From assembly GCA_963832355.1 (NCBI GenBank), contig CAWHTX010000014.1, positions 186,001 through 250,000 on the forward strand: a DNA stretch of 64,000 bases, given 5' to 3'. Under the pieces are notes generated by a model that worked only from the letters and a program-made list of their open reading frames with translations, was not told the DNA's origin and ran no database searches. A program made the translations under genes and the position numbers. Shown piece after piece: positions 38,318 to 46,815 of the stretch (within the stretch, counting starts at the first letter, position 1; each line of letters opens with the position of its first letter). The DNA is from DATFVA01 sp963832355 (GTDB lineage: Bacteria; Bacteroidota; Ignavibacteria; Ignavibacteriales; Ignavibacteriaceae).

Positions 38318-38653
38318 AGAAAACTTATCTTAAACGGGAAAAACTTAGTCTTTTTCCGTATCAAAACAAAAAATCATTTCCAGGTTTCTTTAATTCTCTT
38401 CGGCCTTTGCTCGGCCTTTGTTCGGCCATCTTTCGGCCTTTAAAAGGCGGATAAAAGGCGCATAACCGGCTGTTAAATAGTTCGGATTTGAACTGTCCGC
38501 AAGCACCCATTTCCACAGATTCATTGCCCAAAAATGTTAATATGGCATACATTTGCACTATTATTTTCTAAATGGGTGGAACTGTATTATTTTTTAGAAT
38601 AACTTAATATAAACCCTTTTTTATATTCAGATATAAACCGGAGGCATATTTAT
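38318..38653. other. 336-bp intergenic region with CGGCCTTT and GGCGG repeats
   Basis: No gene is seen. Row 38400-38440 carries four near-copies of CGGCC spaced by about 10 bp. These meet the GGCGG repeat at 38441-38461 to form the near-palindrome GCCTTT-A-AAAGGC. The region lies between divergent MFS and cytochrome genes and must contain both promoters, but none stands out. Confidence 0.55.
38399..38461. repeat. CGGCCTTT array joined to GGCGG repeats
   Basis: CGGCC occurs at 38401, 38412, 38423 and 38434 (11-bp period), then GGCGG at 38446 and GGCGC at 38457, also 11 bp apart. The left array is essentially the reverse complement of the right unit, making a hairpin-prone block. The right unit matches 1292-1312. 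Confidence 0.55.
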
Positions 38654-39385
38654 ATGTTTAAGAAATTGACTATCCTGGCATCCATTTTATTTCTCTCATC
38701 TGTATTTTCACAAGCTCAGATCCCTGATAAATTCACAAATCTGCAGGTGCTGCCCAAACTTATCTCAAAGGAAAAACTTCTTGGAACAATGCGTTCATTT
38801 ACAGAAGCACTTGGCGTGAACTGCGGGTTCTGTCATGCCGACCAGGAAGGTTCTGACAGGCTTGATTTCCCATCGGATAAAAAACAAGAGAAGGAAGAAG
38901 CACGTATTATGCTGAAGATGGTTATGGGAATTAACAAGGATTATCTTTCACAATTATCTGAGTACACAAAAGATGTAATGAGTGTCAGTTGTATTACCTG
39001 TCATCGTGGAAATAAGAAACCTCTGATGCTTGAGGATGTCCTCTTTACAACAATAAAAGAAAAAGGACTTCCCGAGGCCATCAGCACATATCATCAGCTG
39101 CACGATAAGTACTACGGCAGCTTCACTTATGATTTTTCACCGCATACTCTTGTTAAACTGGTGGAGATGCTGAACCATGATAATAGATATGATGACGCGC
39201 TTGGTGTAGCTAATCTTAACCTGGAAGTTTATCCCCAGTCTGGTATGGCCTATTACGGACTCGGTGAGGCATACGAGGCTAAAGGTGATAACCAGAAAGC
39301 CGTTGAGAGTTATGAAAAAGCAAAACAGCTTTCACCTGAACTATCACGCTCTGTTGATAGAAAACTTCAGGGTCTAAAGGAATAA
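38654..39385 (+). CDS. Dihaem c-type cytochrome with TPR tail
   Basis: A 243-aa periplasmic protein. The signal peptide ends near SQAQ (residue 22). Two CxxCH haem sites are present: C57-C60-H61 (CGFCH) and C113-C116-H117 (CITCH). The spacing and KLLGTMRSFTEALGVNCGFCH resemble the family annotated as photosynthetic reaction-centre cytochrome subunit, also widespread in non-phototrophs. The C-terminal third (about 150-240) is helical, with a clear TPR unit (GMAYYGLGEAYEAKGDNQKA). GGAGG precedes the ATG. The redox partner is unknown. Confidence 0.88.
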   Translation: MFKKLTILASILFLSSVFSQAQIPDKFTNLQVLPKLISKEKLLGTMRSFTEALGVNCGFCHADQEGSDRLDFPSDKKQEKEEARIMLKMVMGINKDYLSQLSEYTKDVMSVSCITCHRGNKKPLMLEDVLFTTIKEKGLPEAISTYHQLHDKYYGSFTYDFSPHTLVKLVEMLNHDNRYDDALGVANLNLEVYPQSGMAYYGLGEAYEAKGDNQKAVESYEKAKQLSPELSRSVDRKLQGLKE

Positions 39386-39397
39386 TTATCTTAGCTT

Positions 39398-39985
39398 ATG
39401 GAAGCTGCTTTAATCGATAACTTTGATTCTTTCACTTACAATATAGTAGAACTGGTCAGACGAATCCCCGGAGTTGATCTGGCTGTACTTCCATACGATC
39501 AGCTGAATATAGGTGAACTTGATAGATATGAAAAACTGATTATTTCACCAGGACCCGGTCTCCCGGATGAATTCCCGAAGCTTCAGGATATACTTAAGGC
39601 ATTTCATTCCAGGATCCCGATGCTGGGAATCTGTCTGGGACATGAAGCAATTGCACGGTTTTTCGGTGCGGAACTGGCTCACCTTCCTTCAGTTGTGCAT
39701 GGCCAGCCTAAAGAAATAAGAATTACGGGAGAGTCACTTCTCTTTAAAGACCTGCCGCAAAAATTCAAAGCGGGATTATATCATTCCTGGGTGATCGATA
39801 AAAATACTCTGCCGGATGAACTTAAGGTAACTGCTTTATCTGAAGATGTTAATATTATGTCTTTCCGGCATAAAAAATATGAATTGTTCGGAGTACAGTT
39901 TCATCCTGAGTCAATTATAACAGAGTATGGAAAAGAAATGATGACAAATTTTCTGAATCGGGGAGTGGTAAATGAATCTGCCTGA
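39398..39985 (+). CDS. pabA: Aminodeoxychorismate/anthranilate synthase glutamine amidotransferase
   Basis: A 195-aa class I glutaminase supplying ammonia for aminodeoxychorismate. The triad is C79 (GICLGHEAI), H169 and E171 (FHPES), and the oxyanion strand is SPGPGLPDE. It overlaps pabB by 14 bp and lies in a pabABC run, so the PabA role is favoured over TrpG, although such proteins often serve both. Only 12 bp separate it from the cytochrome gene. Confidence 0.9.
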   Translation: MEAALIDNFDSFTYNIVELVRRIPGVDLAVLPYDQLNIGELDRYEKLIISPGPGLPDEFPKLQDILKAFHSRIPMLGICLGHEAIARFFGAELAHLPSVVHGQPKEIRITGESLLFKDLPQKFKAGLYHSWVIDKNTLPDELKVTALSEDVNIMSFRHKKYELFGVQFHPESIITEYGKEMMTNFLNRGVVNESA

Positions 39986-40943
39986 TTTTATTACCAGACT
40001 GAATTCATACGGCAGTAAAGGCATCCCTTTCTTCTTCCTTGCAGATTTTGAGTTAAAGAAACCCTTCGTTTGTAAACTTGATGAGGCAGCCGGTGAAGGT
40101 ATTTTGTATGAAGTGAAGAAAAATAAAAACTTCGAAGATAGCCGGAATGCGAAGGTTCCGTCTGTATTTAATAAATATCCTGTATCTCAAACTGAATATG
40201 CAAAAGCTTACGAAAAGGTTAAGTATCATCTGGAAAGGGGAGACACGTACCTGGTAAACCTGACCTTTCCTACAATAATTGAAACTGATCTGCCGCTTAA
40301 TGAACTCTTTCATTGTGCAAAGTCTCCTTATAAACTACTCTTTAAAAATGAGTTTCTTGTCTTCTCTCCTGAATGTTTCGTGAGGATTACAGGGAGTGAA
40401 ATTTTCTCTTACCCTATGAAAGGTACTATTGATGCTTCTATACCTGATGCCGAGAAGATACTGCTTACGAGCGGTAAGGAAATCTTTGAGCATAACACTA
40501 TTGTTGACCTCATAAGAAACGACATCTCTCTGTCCGCTGTTGATACAACCGTAACAAAGTTCAGGTATATTAACAGGATACATACTAACCAGAAAGACCT
40601 TCTGCAGGTAAGCTCTGAGATAAGAGGAAAGCTTAAGGAAGATTGGAAGCACTGCCTGGGTGACATTCTGGTCAAAATGCTGCCAGCAGGTTCTGTTAGC
40701 GGAGCCCCGAAGCAGAAAACTGTTGAGATTATAAGAAATGCGGAACTGCAGGATAGGGGATGGTTCACAGGAATATTCGGAATATTTGATGGGGAAAATC
40801 TGGAGAGTGCGGTAATAATACGTTATATGGAAAAGACCCCGGAAGGATTGCAGTTCAGAAGCGGGGGAGGAATTACTGCATTAAGTGATCCGGGAAATGA
40901 ATACGAGGAGATGATCAATAAGGTTTATGTACCAGCTGGTTGA
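39972..40943 (+). CDS. pabB: Aminodeoxychorismate synthase component I
   Basis: A 323-aa chorismate-binding enzyme forming 4-amino-4-deoxychorismate for folate. The core motifs are YPMKGTIDAS, EHNTIVDLIRNDIS, AGSVSGAPKQKTVEII and FTGIFGIFDG. It is shorter than the usual 450 aa because the N-terminal Anth_synt_I_N region is largely missing, as in other compact PabB proteins. It overlaps pabA by 14 bp and pabC by 17 bp, suggesting tight coupling. Confidence 0.9.
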   Translation: MNLPDFITRLNSYGSKGIPFFFLADFELKKPFVCKLDEAAGEGILYEVKKNKNFEDSRNAKVPSVFNKYPVSQTEYAKAYEKVKYHLERGDTYLVNLTFPTIIETDLPLNELFHCAKSPYKLLFKNEFLVFSPECFVRITGSEIFSYPMKGTIDASIPDAEKILLTSGKEIFEHNTIVDLIRNDISLSAVDTTVTKFRYINRIHTNQKDLLQVSSEIRGKLKEDWKHCLGDILVKMLPAGSVSGAPKQKTVEIIRNAELQDRGWFTGIFGIFDGENLESAVIIRYMEKTPEGLQFRSGGGITALSDPGNEYEEMINKVYVPAG

Positions 40944-41523
40944 AACAATTAGAATAAGAAATGGAGTGCCGGAAAATCTTGTCTGGCACCAGCAGCGGTA
41001 TGAGAGTTCAAATAGAACCCTGTTTGGAGAGAGTCCGCAAATCATCCTTGAAAATACAATTAAAGTTCCGACTGAGTACAAAAAAGGTGTAGTTAAATGC
41101 AGATTCCTTTATGACTCTGAAATCTTTGATATGGAATTTCATCATTATAACCGCTCTCATACAAAAACACTTAAGCTGGTTGAAGACAACCACCTTGAAT
41201 ATCCGCATAAGTTTACTAACAGAACCGCAATCAATGATCTTCTGGGAATGAAAGGCGAATGTGATGATATCCTTATTGTTAAAAACGGTTTAATAACCGA
41301 CTCTTCAATTGCCAATATAGTTTTCTTTGATGGAAGAATATGGACCACTCCTGCGGAACCCCTGATGAAAGGAACAGCCCGGGAGAGATTGCTTCACAAG
41401 GGTTGGATCACTGCCGGAAATATCAGGGTAGAAGATTTGAATAACTTCTCTCATTTCAGATTAATAAACGCTATGCTGGAATTCGACGAGCAGGAAACGA
41501 TAGGTATTTCAGGGGTGAAATAA
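40927..41523 (+). CDS. pabC: Aminodeoxychorismate lyase (class IV PLP enzyme, short form)
   Basis: A 198-aa class IV aminotransferase-fold protein. The PLP lysine is K95 (HKFTNRTAINDLL). ITDSSIANIVFF and PLMKGTARERLL are the cofactor-binding stretches. Family members are usually about 270 aa, and this one lacks part of the N-terminal domain. Overlap with pabB and the pabAB context support 4-aminobenzoate release. Assignment is by context plus fold. Confidence 0.82.
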   Translation: MYQLVETIRIRNGVPENLVWHQQRYESSNRTLFGESPQIILENTIKVPTEYKKGVVKCRFLYDSEIFDMEFHHYNRSHTKTLKLVEDNHLEYPHKFTNRTAINDLLGMKGECDDILIVKNGLITDSSIANIVFFDGRIWTTPAEPLMKGTARERLLHKGWITAGNIRVEDLNNFSHFRLINAMLEFDEQETIGISGVK

Positions 41524-41651
41524 GGAGAAACTGTCTGTTTGACACATAATACATCAGATTGAAACCTGGTCCGGCAAACTATAAGAACAGGTATCTTTCT
41601 CAAAATTTTGATATTTTGCCTCACCTAAAAAATTAGTGTAAAGATTCGCAG

Positions 41652-42698
41652 ATGAGTCATAACCCGGATTCAACATCCAGCAGGAAAAAGGAACATATTC
41701 AATTGTCCCTCACGGACAAAGTTGCATTCAGGTATAAAACGAATGGATTTGAGTATTATGACTTTATTCACTATGCTATCACGGAAGTGGACCTCAATAA
41801 GATAGATTTCGGCACCGTATTTCTGGGGAAAAAAATCGATTACCCTTTTCTGATCTCATGTATGACAGGAGGAACTTCGGAGGCGGAGAATATTAACGCA
41901 AGACTTTCGGTTGCGGCCAGTAATCTGAATATTCCCCTGGGCGTTGGAAGTCAGCGCCAGGCCCTTGAAAACAAAGATTATCATATTACATATAAAGTGA
42001 TAAGGAAAAATGCCCCTTCGATACCTATTCTGGGTAATATAGGTGCTGCCCAGGTAGTACTGATGGATAAGTTTGATCCGATCAGTTTCCTGATAGACCT
42101 GGTTGAGGCAGATGCGATGGTGGTGCACGTAAATCCCCTCCAGGAATTGATACAGAAGAGAGGAGAACCGGAATTTACAGGACTGCTGAAGAAATTAACA
42201 AAAATGGTAAAACAGTTAAAGGTTCCGGTTATTGTTAAAGAAGTCGGTGCCGGGATATCTGAAAAAGCTGCAAAGAAGCTGCTCGACTGCGGTGTTAAAG
42301 GAATTGATGTAGCGGGAGCCGGCGGTACCAGCTGGGCGGGAGTTGAGATCCTGAGGAATAAAGACGGCAAGATGAAGGAATTATGGGATTGGGGACTTCC
42401 TACGTCGTACTGCATCAGGACCGCTGCCGGCCTGAAGAAGAAATATGATTTTACACTGATAGGTTCGGGCGGGATAAATACTGCAATTGAGGCAGCTAAA
42501 GCACTAGCCCTCGGGGCAGATATTGTTGCCTCTGCAAGAATAATTCTGCAGACCCTCGATAAAGAAAATACCGAAGGTGTTGAGAAACTTGTTAAAGAAT
42601 GGTTCGATTATATCAGGAAAGTCATGTATCTGACTGGTTCATCAAACTTAAAAGAATTAAGAAAAAATAAACTTATTGAGAGGGGTGACCTTCATTGA
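41652..42698 (+). CDS. fni: Isopentenyl-diphosphate delta-isomerase type 2
   Basis: A 348-aa FMN/NADPH-dependent isomerase interconverting IPP and DMAPP. It has a TIM barrel with FLISCMTGGTSEAENINARL, GVGSQRQALE, DVAGAGGTSWAGVE and GSGGINTAIEAAKALALGAD. Its product feeds the next gene directly; the stop overlaps the next start as TTGA. Full length. Confidence 0.93.
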   Translation: MSHNPDSTSSRKKEHIQLSLTDKVAFRYKTNGFEYYDFIHYAITEVDLNKIDFGTVFLGKKIDYPFLISCMTGGTSEAENINARLSVAASNLNIPLGVGSQRQALENKDYHITYKVIRKNAPSIPILGNIGAAQVVLMDKFDPISFLIDLVEADAMVVHVNPLQELIQKRGEPEFTGLLKKLTKMVKQLKVPVIVKEVGAGISEKAAKKLLDCGVKGIDVAGAGGTSWAGVEILRNKDGKMKELWDWGLPTSYCIRTAAGLKKKYDFTLIGSGGINTAIEAAKALALGADIVASARIILQTLDKENTEGVEKLVKEWFDYIRKVMYLTGSSNLKELRKNKLIERGDLH

Positions 42699-43690
42699 GT
42701 ATAACAGTTAATCAAAAATATAAAAGGATCTTTGAAAGAGAACAAAAGCAGATTGAAAGGATACTGTCCCGCTCATTATCCGGAAGGAAACCAATAAATC
42801 TTTATGCTCCTGCTTATTATATTATAGAGAGCGGCGGGAAACGGCTGAGACCAATGCTGGTTCTCTTATCCGCGAAAGCGGCGGGCGGTAAATATTCCGA
42901 TGCATATTATACCGGTGCAGCGGTAGAACTACTGCATAACTTTACGCTTGTTCACGACGACATTATGGATAATGCTGAGAAAAGACGAGGAAGATTAACG
43001 CTGCATGTTAAATATGATGATCATACCGCTATACTTGCAGGCGACAGTCTTCTTGCTGTTGCCTATGAAAATCTTCTGCGTGACTGCGGCGAAAACGCAA
43101 AAGAGATATTTGCCGATTTTACAAAAGGACTGGTAGAGGTTTGTGAAGGACAGAGTCTCGATAAAGAGTATGAAACCAGGCAGTCGCTCGGCCTGGACGA
43201 ATACCTCGGGATGATCAGAAAAAAAACTGCGGCAATGCTCGAGATGTGCTGCTCACTCGGAGCACGACTCGGAAACGGTTCCCCTGAAATTGTTAAGGCT
43301 TTATCTTCTTTCGGCAGGAATATCGGGATTGCTTTCCAGGTGCAGGACGATCTGCTAGATATAACTGCAGATGAACTTGAGTTCGGTAAAAAGATCGGTG
43401 GGGATCTCGTGGAAGGTAAAAAGACATATCTCCTGGTAAAAGCTCTCGAAAAGGCAAAAGGAAAGGATAAGGATTTACTTAAAGCTCTTATCAGATCAAA
43501 GGGAGTTAAACAAGCAAAGGTTCCGGGGTATAAAAAGCTTTATGAAAAGCTCGGGGTAATTGAAGATGCCAGGGAGGAAATAAAAAAATACACCGGCAGA
43601 GCTTTGCGGTCTTTGAAGGTATTGAAAAACAGCGAAGATCGTGAAATATTTGAGTGGCTGGCTGAAAGTCTCATTAAACGAATGAAGTGA
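42695..43690 (+). CDS. Trans-isoprenyl diphosphate synthase
   Basis: A 331-aa polyprenyl synthase. The first aspartate-rich motif is DDIMD (88-92) followed by RRG. The second is DDLLD (218-222), and ESGGKRLRP is the IPP-binding stretch. The residues ahead of the first motif (LLHNFTLVH) are mostly small or medium, consistent with a long-chain product such as octaprenyl for menaquinone, but chain length cannot be set. The start is TTG 42695 overlapping the fni stop, with GAGGGG upstream. Confidence 0.9.
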   Translation: MSITVNQKYKRIFEREQKQIERILSRSLSGRKPINLYAPAYYIIESGGKRLRPMLVLLSAKAAGGKYSDAYYTGAAVELLHNFTLVHDDIMDNAEKRRGRLTLHVKYDDHTAILAGDSLLAVAYENLLRDCGENAKEIFADFTKGLVEVCEGQSLDKEYETRQSLGLDEYLGMIRKKTAAMLEMCCSLGARLGNGSPEIVKALSSFGRNIGIAFQVQDDLLDITADELEFGKKIGGDLVEGKKTYLLVKALEKAKGKDKDLLKALIRSKGVKQAKVPGYKKLYEKLGVIEDAREEIKKYTGRALRSLKVLKNSEDREIFEWLAESLIKRMK

Positions 43691-43956
43691 TGATCGAAAA
43701 AACGGTAAAAATAATAAATAAGGCCGGCATGCACACCCGGCCTGCAGCAACAATAGTTAAAATGGCTTCTAAATATAAATGTGAGTTCTTTATCTCTAAG
43801 AACGGCCTTAACATTAACGGCAAAAGTATTATCGGCGTAATGACCCTTGCTGCTGAAATGGGCTCAGAAGTCACACTTTCTTTTGATGGTGAAGATGAAG
43901 AGCAGGCAGCTAAGGAAATAGTAGATTATTTTAACAGAGGATTCGACGAGCTTTGA
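43690..43956 (+). CDS. ptsH: Phosphocarrier protein HPr
   Basis: An 88-aa PTS carrier. With ATG 43690 as start, the phosphorylated histidine is exactly H15 (GMHTRPAA) and the regulatory serine exactly S46 (GKSIIGVM), the canonical numbering, so this start beats the GTG at 43687. Both sites present implies control by Enzyme I and by an HPr kinase. TGATG overlap with the prenyl synthase, TTGA overlap with Enzyme I. No Enzyme II is in the window. Confidence 0.93.
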   Translation: MIEKTVKIINKAGMHTRPAATIVKMASKYKCEFFISKNGLNINGKSIIGVMTLAAEMGSEVTLSFDGEDEEQAAKEIVDYFNRGFDEL

Positions 43957-45719
43957 AATCATTCAGACAAATATTTCTTGAAGCGGAAAATAAGATATCG
44001 GGAATAGCCGCCGCACCTGGAATAGTTATCGGCAGGGCCTATCTTTTTATGAAGGAAAAGATAGATGTTAACAGGGGAGAAATTACCGATATTGAAGAAG
44101 CTAAGCGGAACCTTGAAGAGGCTCTGAACAAATCAAGAAAAGAACTTAATAAAATACTCGGAATTGCGCGTGAAAAAATGGGGGATGAAAGAGCCGCGAT
44201 CTTCGAAGCCCAGATAATGATACTGGATGACCCTGTACTCATAGAAAATATTCAGAAGAGGATCGAAACTGAAAGAAAACAACCTGAATATATTGTTGAT
44301 GATGAGATATCCAAATACCAGGATCTTATGATGATTTCGCATGAAACCTACATGAAGGAACGTGCCCATGATATTGAGGATATCAAGAACAGGATTGTCA
44401 GGAATCTTCAGAAGAAAAGATGGCAGTCGAGAATTAAAAACGATGTTGTCGTGGTCAGCGATTCCCTCACGCCTGCTGATACAATCCTGCTGAGCCGAAG
44501 CAATGTGCAGGGATTTATTACAGACCATGGAGGACTCACATCTCACGCCGCCATTGTTTCAAGGTCACTGAACATCCCCGCAGTAGTGGGTACACATAAT
44601 GCTACACTTCACATCAGAGACGATGATAGTATAATAGTGGACGGCTTCCACGGTTATATTATCATAAATCCGAACGAAGAACAAATTGAATTTTTTAACC
44701 AGAAGCTTGAAAAACTCAAACTGCTCCAGAAAGAACTGGAAGAGCTTAAGGATAAACCTGCAGTAACTACAGACGGCAAGAAGATAACCCTTCAGGCAAA
44801 CGTGGATGTGACAGGTGAAATTGATCTCGTTGTTACCAGCGGAGCCGAGGGCATCGGGCTGTACAGGACGGAACAGATCCTTGAAGAAATTGGAGAATTT
44901 CCATCCGAAGATGAGCAGACAAGAATTTATACTAACCTTTCAAGCAGAATTTATCCTGAGACATTTACGATAAGGGTATTCGATATTGGCGGCGATAAAT
45001 TTAGGCTTCTGGATTATAAAGAACCCAACCCGTTCCTGGGTTTAAGAGGGATCCGCCTGCTGCTTGAAAACCAGGGAATTTTCAGGACGCAGTTAAGAGC
45101 TATTCTCAGGGCAAGCGTCAATAAAAATATACAGGTAATGCTGCCTATGGTTTCTACTATTAAAGAGATCCGGCAGGCAAAGGATCTTATTGAAGAATGC
45201 AGACAGGATCTGAAGAAGAACAAAATACCGTACGATAAGGATATGAAGATCGGCATTATGGTGGAAGTACCTACCGCAGCTTTAATGGCTAAAGAATTTG
45301 CAGCTGAAGTAGACTTTCTGAGTATCGGCACCAACGACCTCATTCAGTACCTTATGGCAGTCGACAGGGGTAATGACCTTGTTGCTGATCTGTTCCAGGA
45401 ATTCAGTCCTGCTGTTATCAGAACAATCCACCATATTGTGAGAGAAGCCAAGAAGTCGCATAAAAGTGTGAGTCTGTGCGGAGAGATGGCCGCCGATACA
45501 CTGGCAATTCCGTTGCTGGTGGGATTGGGACTGGAGTCGCTTAGTATGTCGCCTTCCACAATCGCTTACGCAAAAAGGATCATCCGCAGCTGCTCTTTGG
45601 AAAGTCTTGAAAAACTGGCTGAGGATTGCCTATCGTATGTTACCCAGGAAGAAGTTCTTGCCAGGATTGAAAAATTCTTCAGGGAAAATCAAATCACCCG
45701 TACAAGGAATATTATATAG
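43953..45719 (+). CDS. ptsI: PTS Enzyme I (phosphoenolpyruvate-protein phosphotransferase)
   Basis: A 588-aa cytosolic kinase passing phosphate from PEP to HPr. The active H198 lies in GGLTSHAAIVSRS. The C-terminal PEP-binding barrel carries GAEGIGLYRTEQ, FDIGGDK, NPFLGLRGIR, GIMVEVPTAAL and SIGTNDLIQY, plus the cysteine motif SLCGEMAAD. Start TTG 43953 overlaps the HPr stop. The N-terminus is about 10 residues longer than E. coli. Without nearby Enzyme II it may serve regulation as much as transport. Confidence 0.94.
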   Translation: MKSFRQIFLEAENKISGIAAAPGIVIGRAYLFMKEKIDVNRGEITDIEEAKRNLEEALNKSRKELNKILGIAREKMGDERAAIFEAQIMILDDPVLIENIQKRIETERKQPEYIVDDEISKYQDLMMISHETYMKERAHDIEDIKNRIVRNLQKKRWQSRIKNDVVVVSDSLTPADTILLSRSNVQGFITDHGGLTSHAAIVSRSLNIPAVVGTHNATLHIRDDDSIIVDGFHGYIIINPNEEQIEFFNQKLEKLKLLQKELEELKDKPAVTTDGKKITLQANVDVTGEIDLVVTSGAEGIGLYRTEQILEEIGEFPSEDEQTRIYTNLSSRIYPETFTIRVFDIGGDKFRLLDYKEPNPFLGLRGIRLLLENQGIFRTQLRAILRASVNKNIQVMLPMVSTIKEIRQAKDLIEECRQDLKKNKIPYDKDMKIGIMVEVPTAALMAKEFAAEVDFLSIGTNDLIQYLMAVDRGNDLVADLFQEFSPAVIRTIHHIVREAKKSHKSVSLCGEMAADTLAIPLLVGLGLESLSMSPSTIAYAKRIIRSCSLESLEKLAEDCLSYVTQEEVLARIEKFFRENQITRTRNII

Positions 45720-45726
45720 GACTTAA

Positions 45727-46761
45727 ATGAAAATATCAGAATATAACTCAAAATATGATTCACAAAACCAGTTTAATGTCCTGGTAGAAACCTACACACA
45801 GATTGATGCAGCCTGGAATAATGAATTTGATATTGGAAACCTTAAAAGCAAAAAATTCAAAGATATTATTGTTTCGGGTCTTGGAGGCTCCGCTATCGGT
45901 GGAGATCTTATCGGGAATTTTCTTAAGGAGGAATTGAATCTTCCGTTCTTCGTTAACAGGAATTATTCTCTTCCCCTGTTTGCTGACAAAAACACGCTAC
46001 TTGTTGTATCTTCCTATTCCGGTAATACCGAGGAAACCATATCTGTTCTGGAAGAAGGAATAAAAAAGAAATGTTCCATAATTTGTATGTCCACAGGCGG
46101 AAAAATAGGCGATATTGCACAAAAAAATAAAATACCCCTGGTAAAAATGAAGCCCGGATTCCAGCCAAGATATGCCCTGGGTTCCGGTTTCTTCACGCTG
46201 TTAAAGATCTTCGTTCAACTTGGGTTAATTCCGCCCCAGGATGAGATAGTCAGTCAAATCAGGAACCTCTGGAAGGAGAAGGGTAAAGAGTACTCAGCTG
46301 ACAACAATATTGCGTATAATTGTGCAGAACAGCTTATAGGCTTTGTACCTGTCATTTACTCTGCCGCCGACCTTACTTCCGCAGCCGGGTACAGGTTTAA
46401 ATGTCAGTTTAATGAAAATTCAAAACTTCATGCCTTCCATCATGTTATCCCGGAACTAAACCATAACGAAATTATCGGGTGGGAAAGTTATAATGCAAAT
46501 CAGTTTAATGCCAAACTCATTAATATCCTCGATGAATCATATCATCCGCAGATTAAAAAGAGGTTCGAGATTACTACCGAGCTGGCGGTAAAAAAAGGAC
46601 TGGAGTTTATGAATATTGAGAGCGAAGAAGAAGTTTTCAAGGTACGATTAATGGATTTGATTTATTTATTTGATTGGATAACTTATTATACCGCAGTGCT
46701 CAGAGGATATGATCCGTCTGAGATAGATAACATCCATACTCTAAAAGAAAGGTTATCTTAA
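45727..46761 (+). CDS. Bifunctional phosphoglucose/phosphomannose isomerase
   Basis: A 344-aa SIS-fold isomerase of the archaeal-type PGI/PMI family, interconverting glucose-6-P or mannose-6-P with fructose-6-P. Motifs are SGLGGSAIGGDL, VSSYSGNTEETIS, QPRYALGSGF and HNEIIGWE. It is shorter than and unrelated in detail to classical PGI. It begins 7 bp after ptsI, so it belongs to the same transcript and ties that operon to hexose metabolism. Confidence 0.9.
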   Translation: MKISEYNSKYDSQNQFNVLVETYTQIDAAWNNEFDIGNLKSKKFKDIIVSGLGGSAIGGDLIGNFLKEELNLPFFVNRNYSLPLFADKNTLLVVSSYSGNTEETISVLEEGIKKKCSIICMSTGGKIGDIAQKNKIPLVKMKPGFQPRYALGSGFFTLLKIFVQLGLIPPQDEIVSQIRNLWKEKGKEYSADNNIAYNCAEQLIGFVPVIYSAADLTSAAGYRFKCQFNENSKLHAFHHVIPELNHNEIIGWESYNANQFNAKLINILDESYHPQIKKRFEITTELAVKKGLEFMNIESEEEVFKVRLMDLIYLFDWITYYTAVLRGYDPSEIDNIHTLKERLS

Positions 46762-46815
46762 CCAAATCCTTTCAGGTATTATTAGCGTATGAAGGGATTT
46801 CTGAATAAATAAAAT

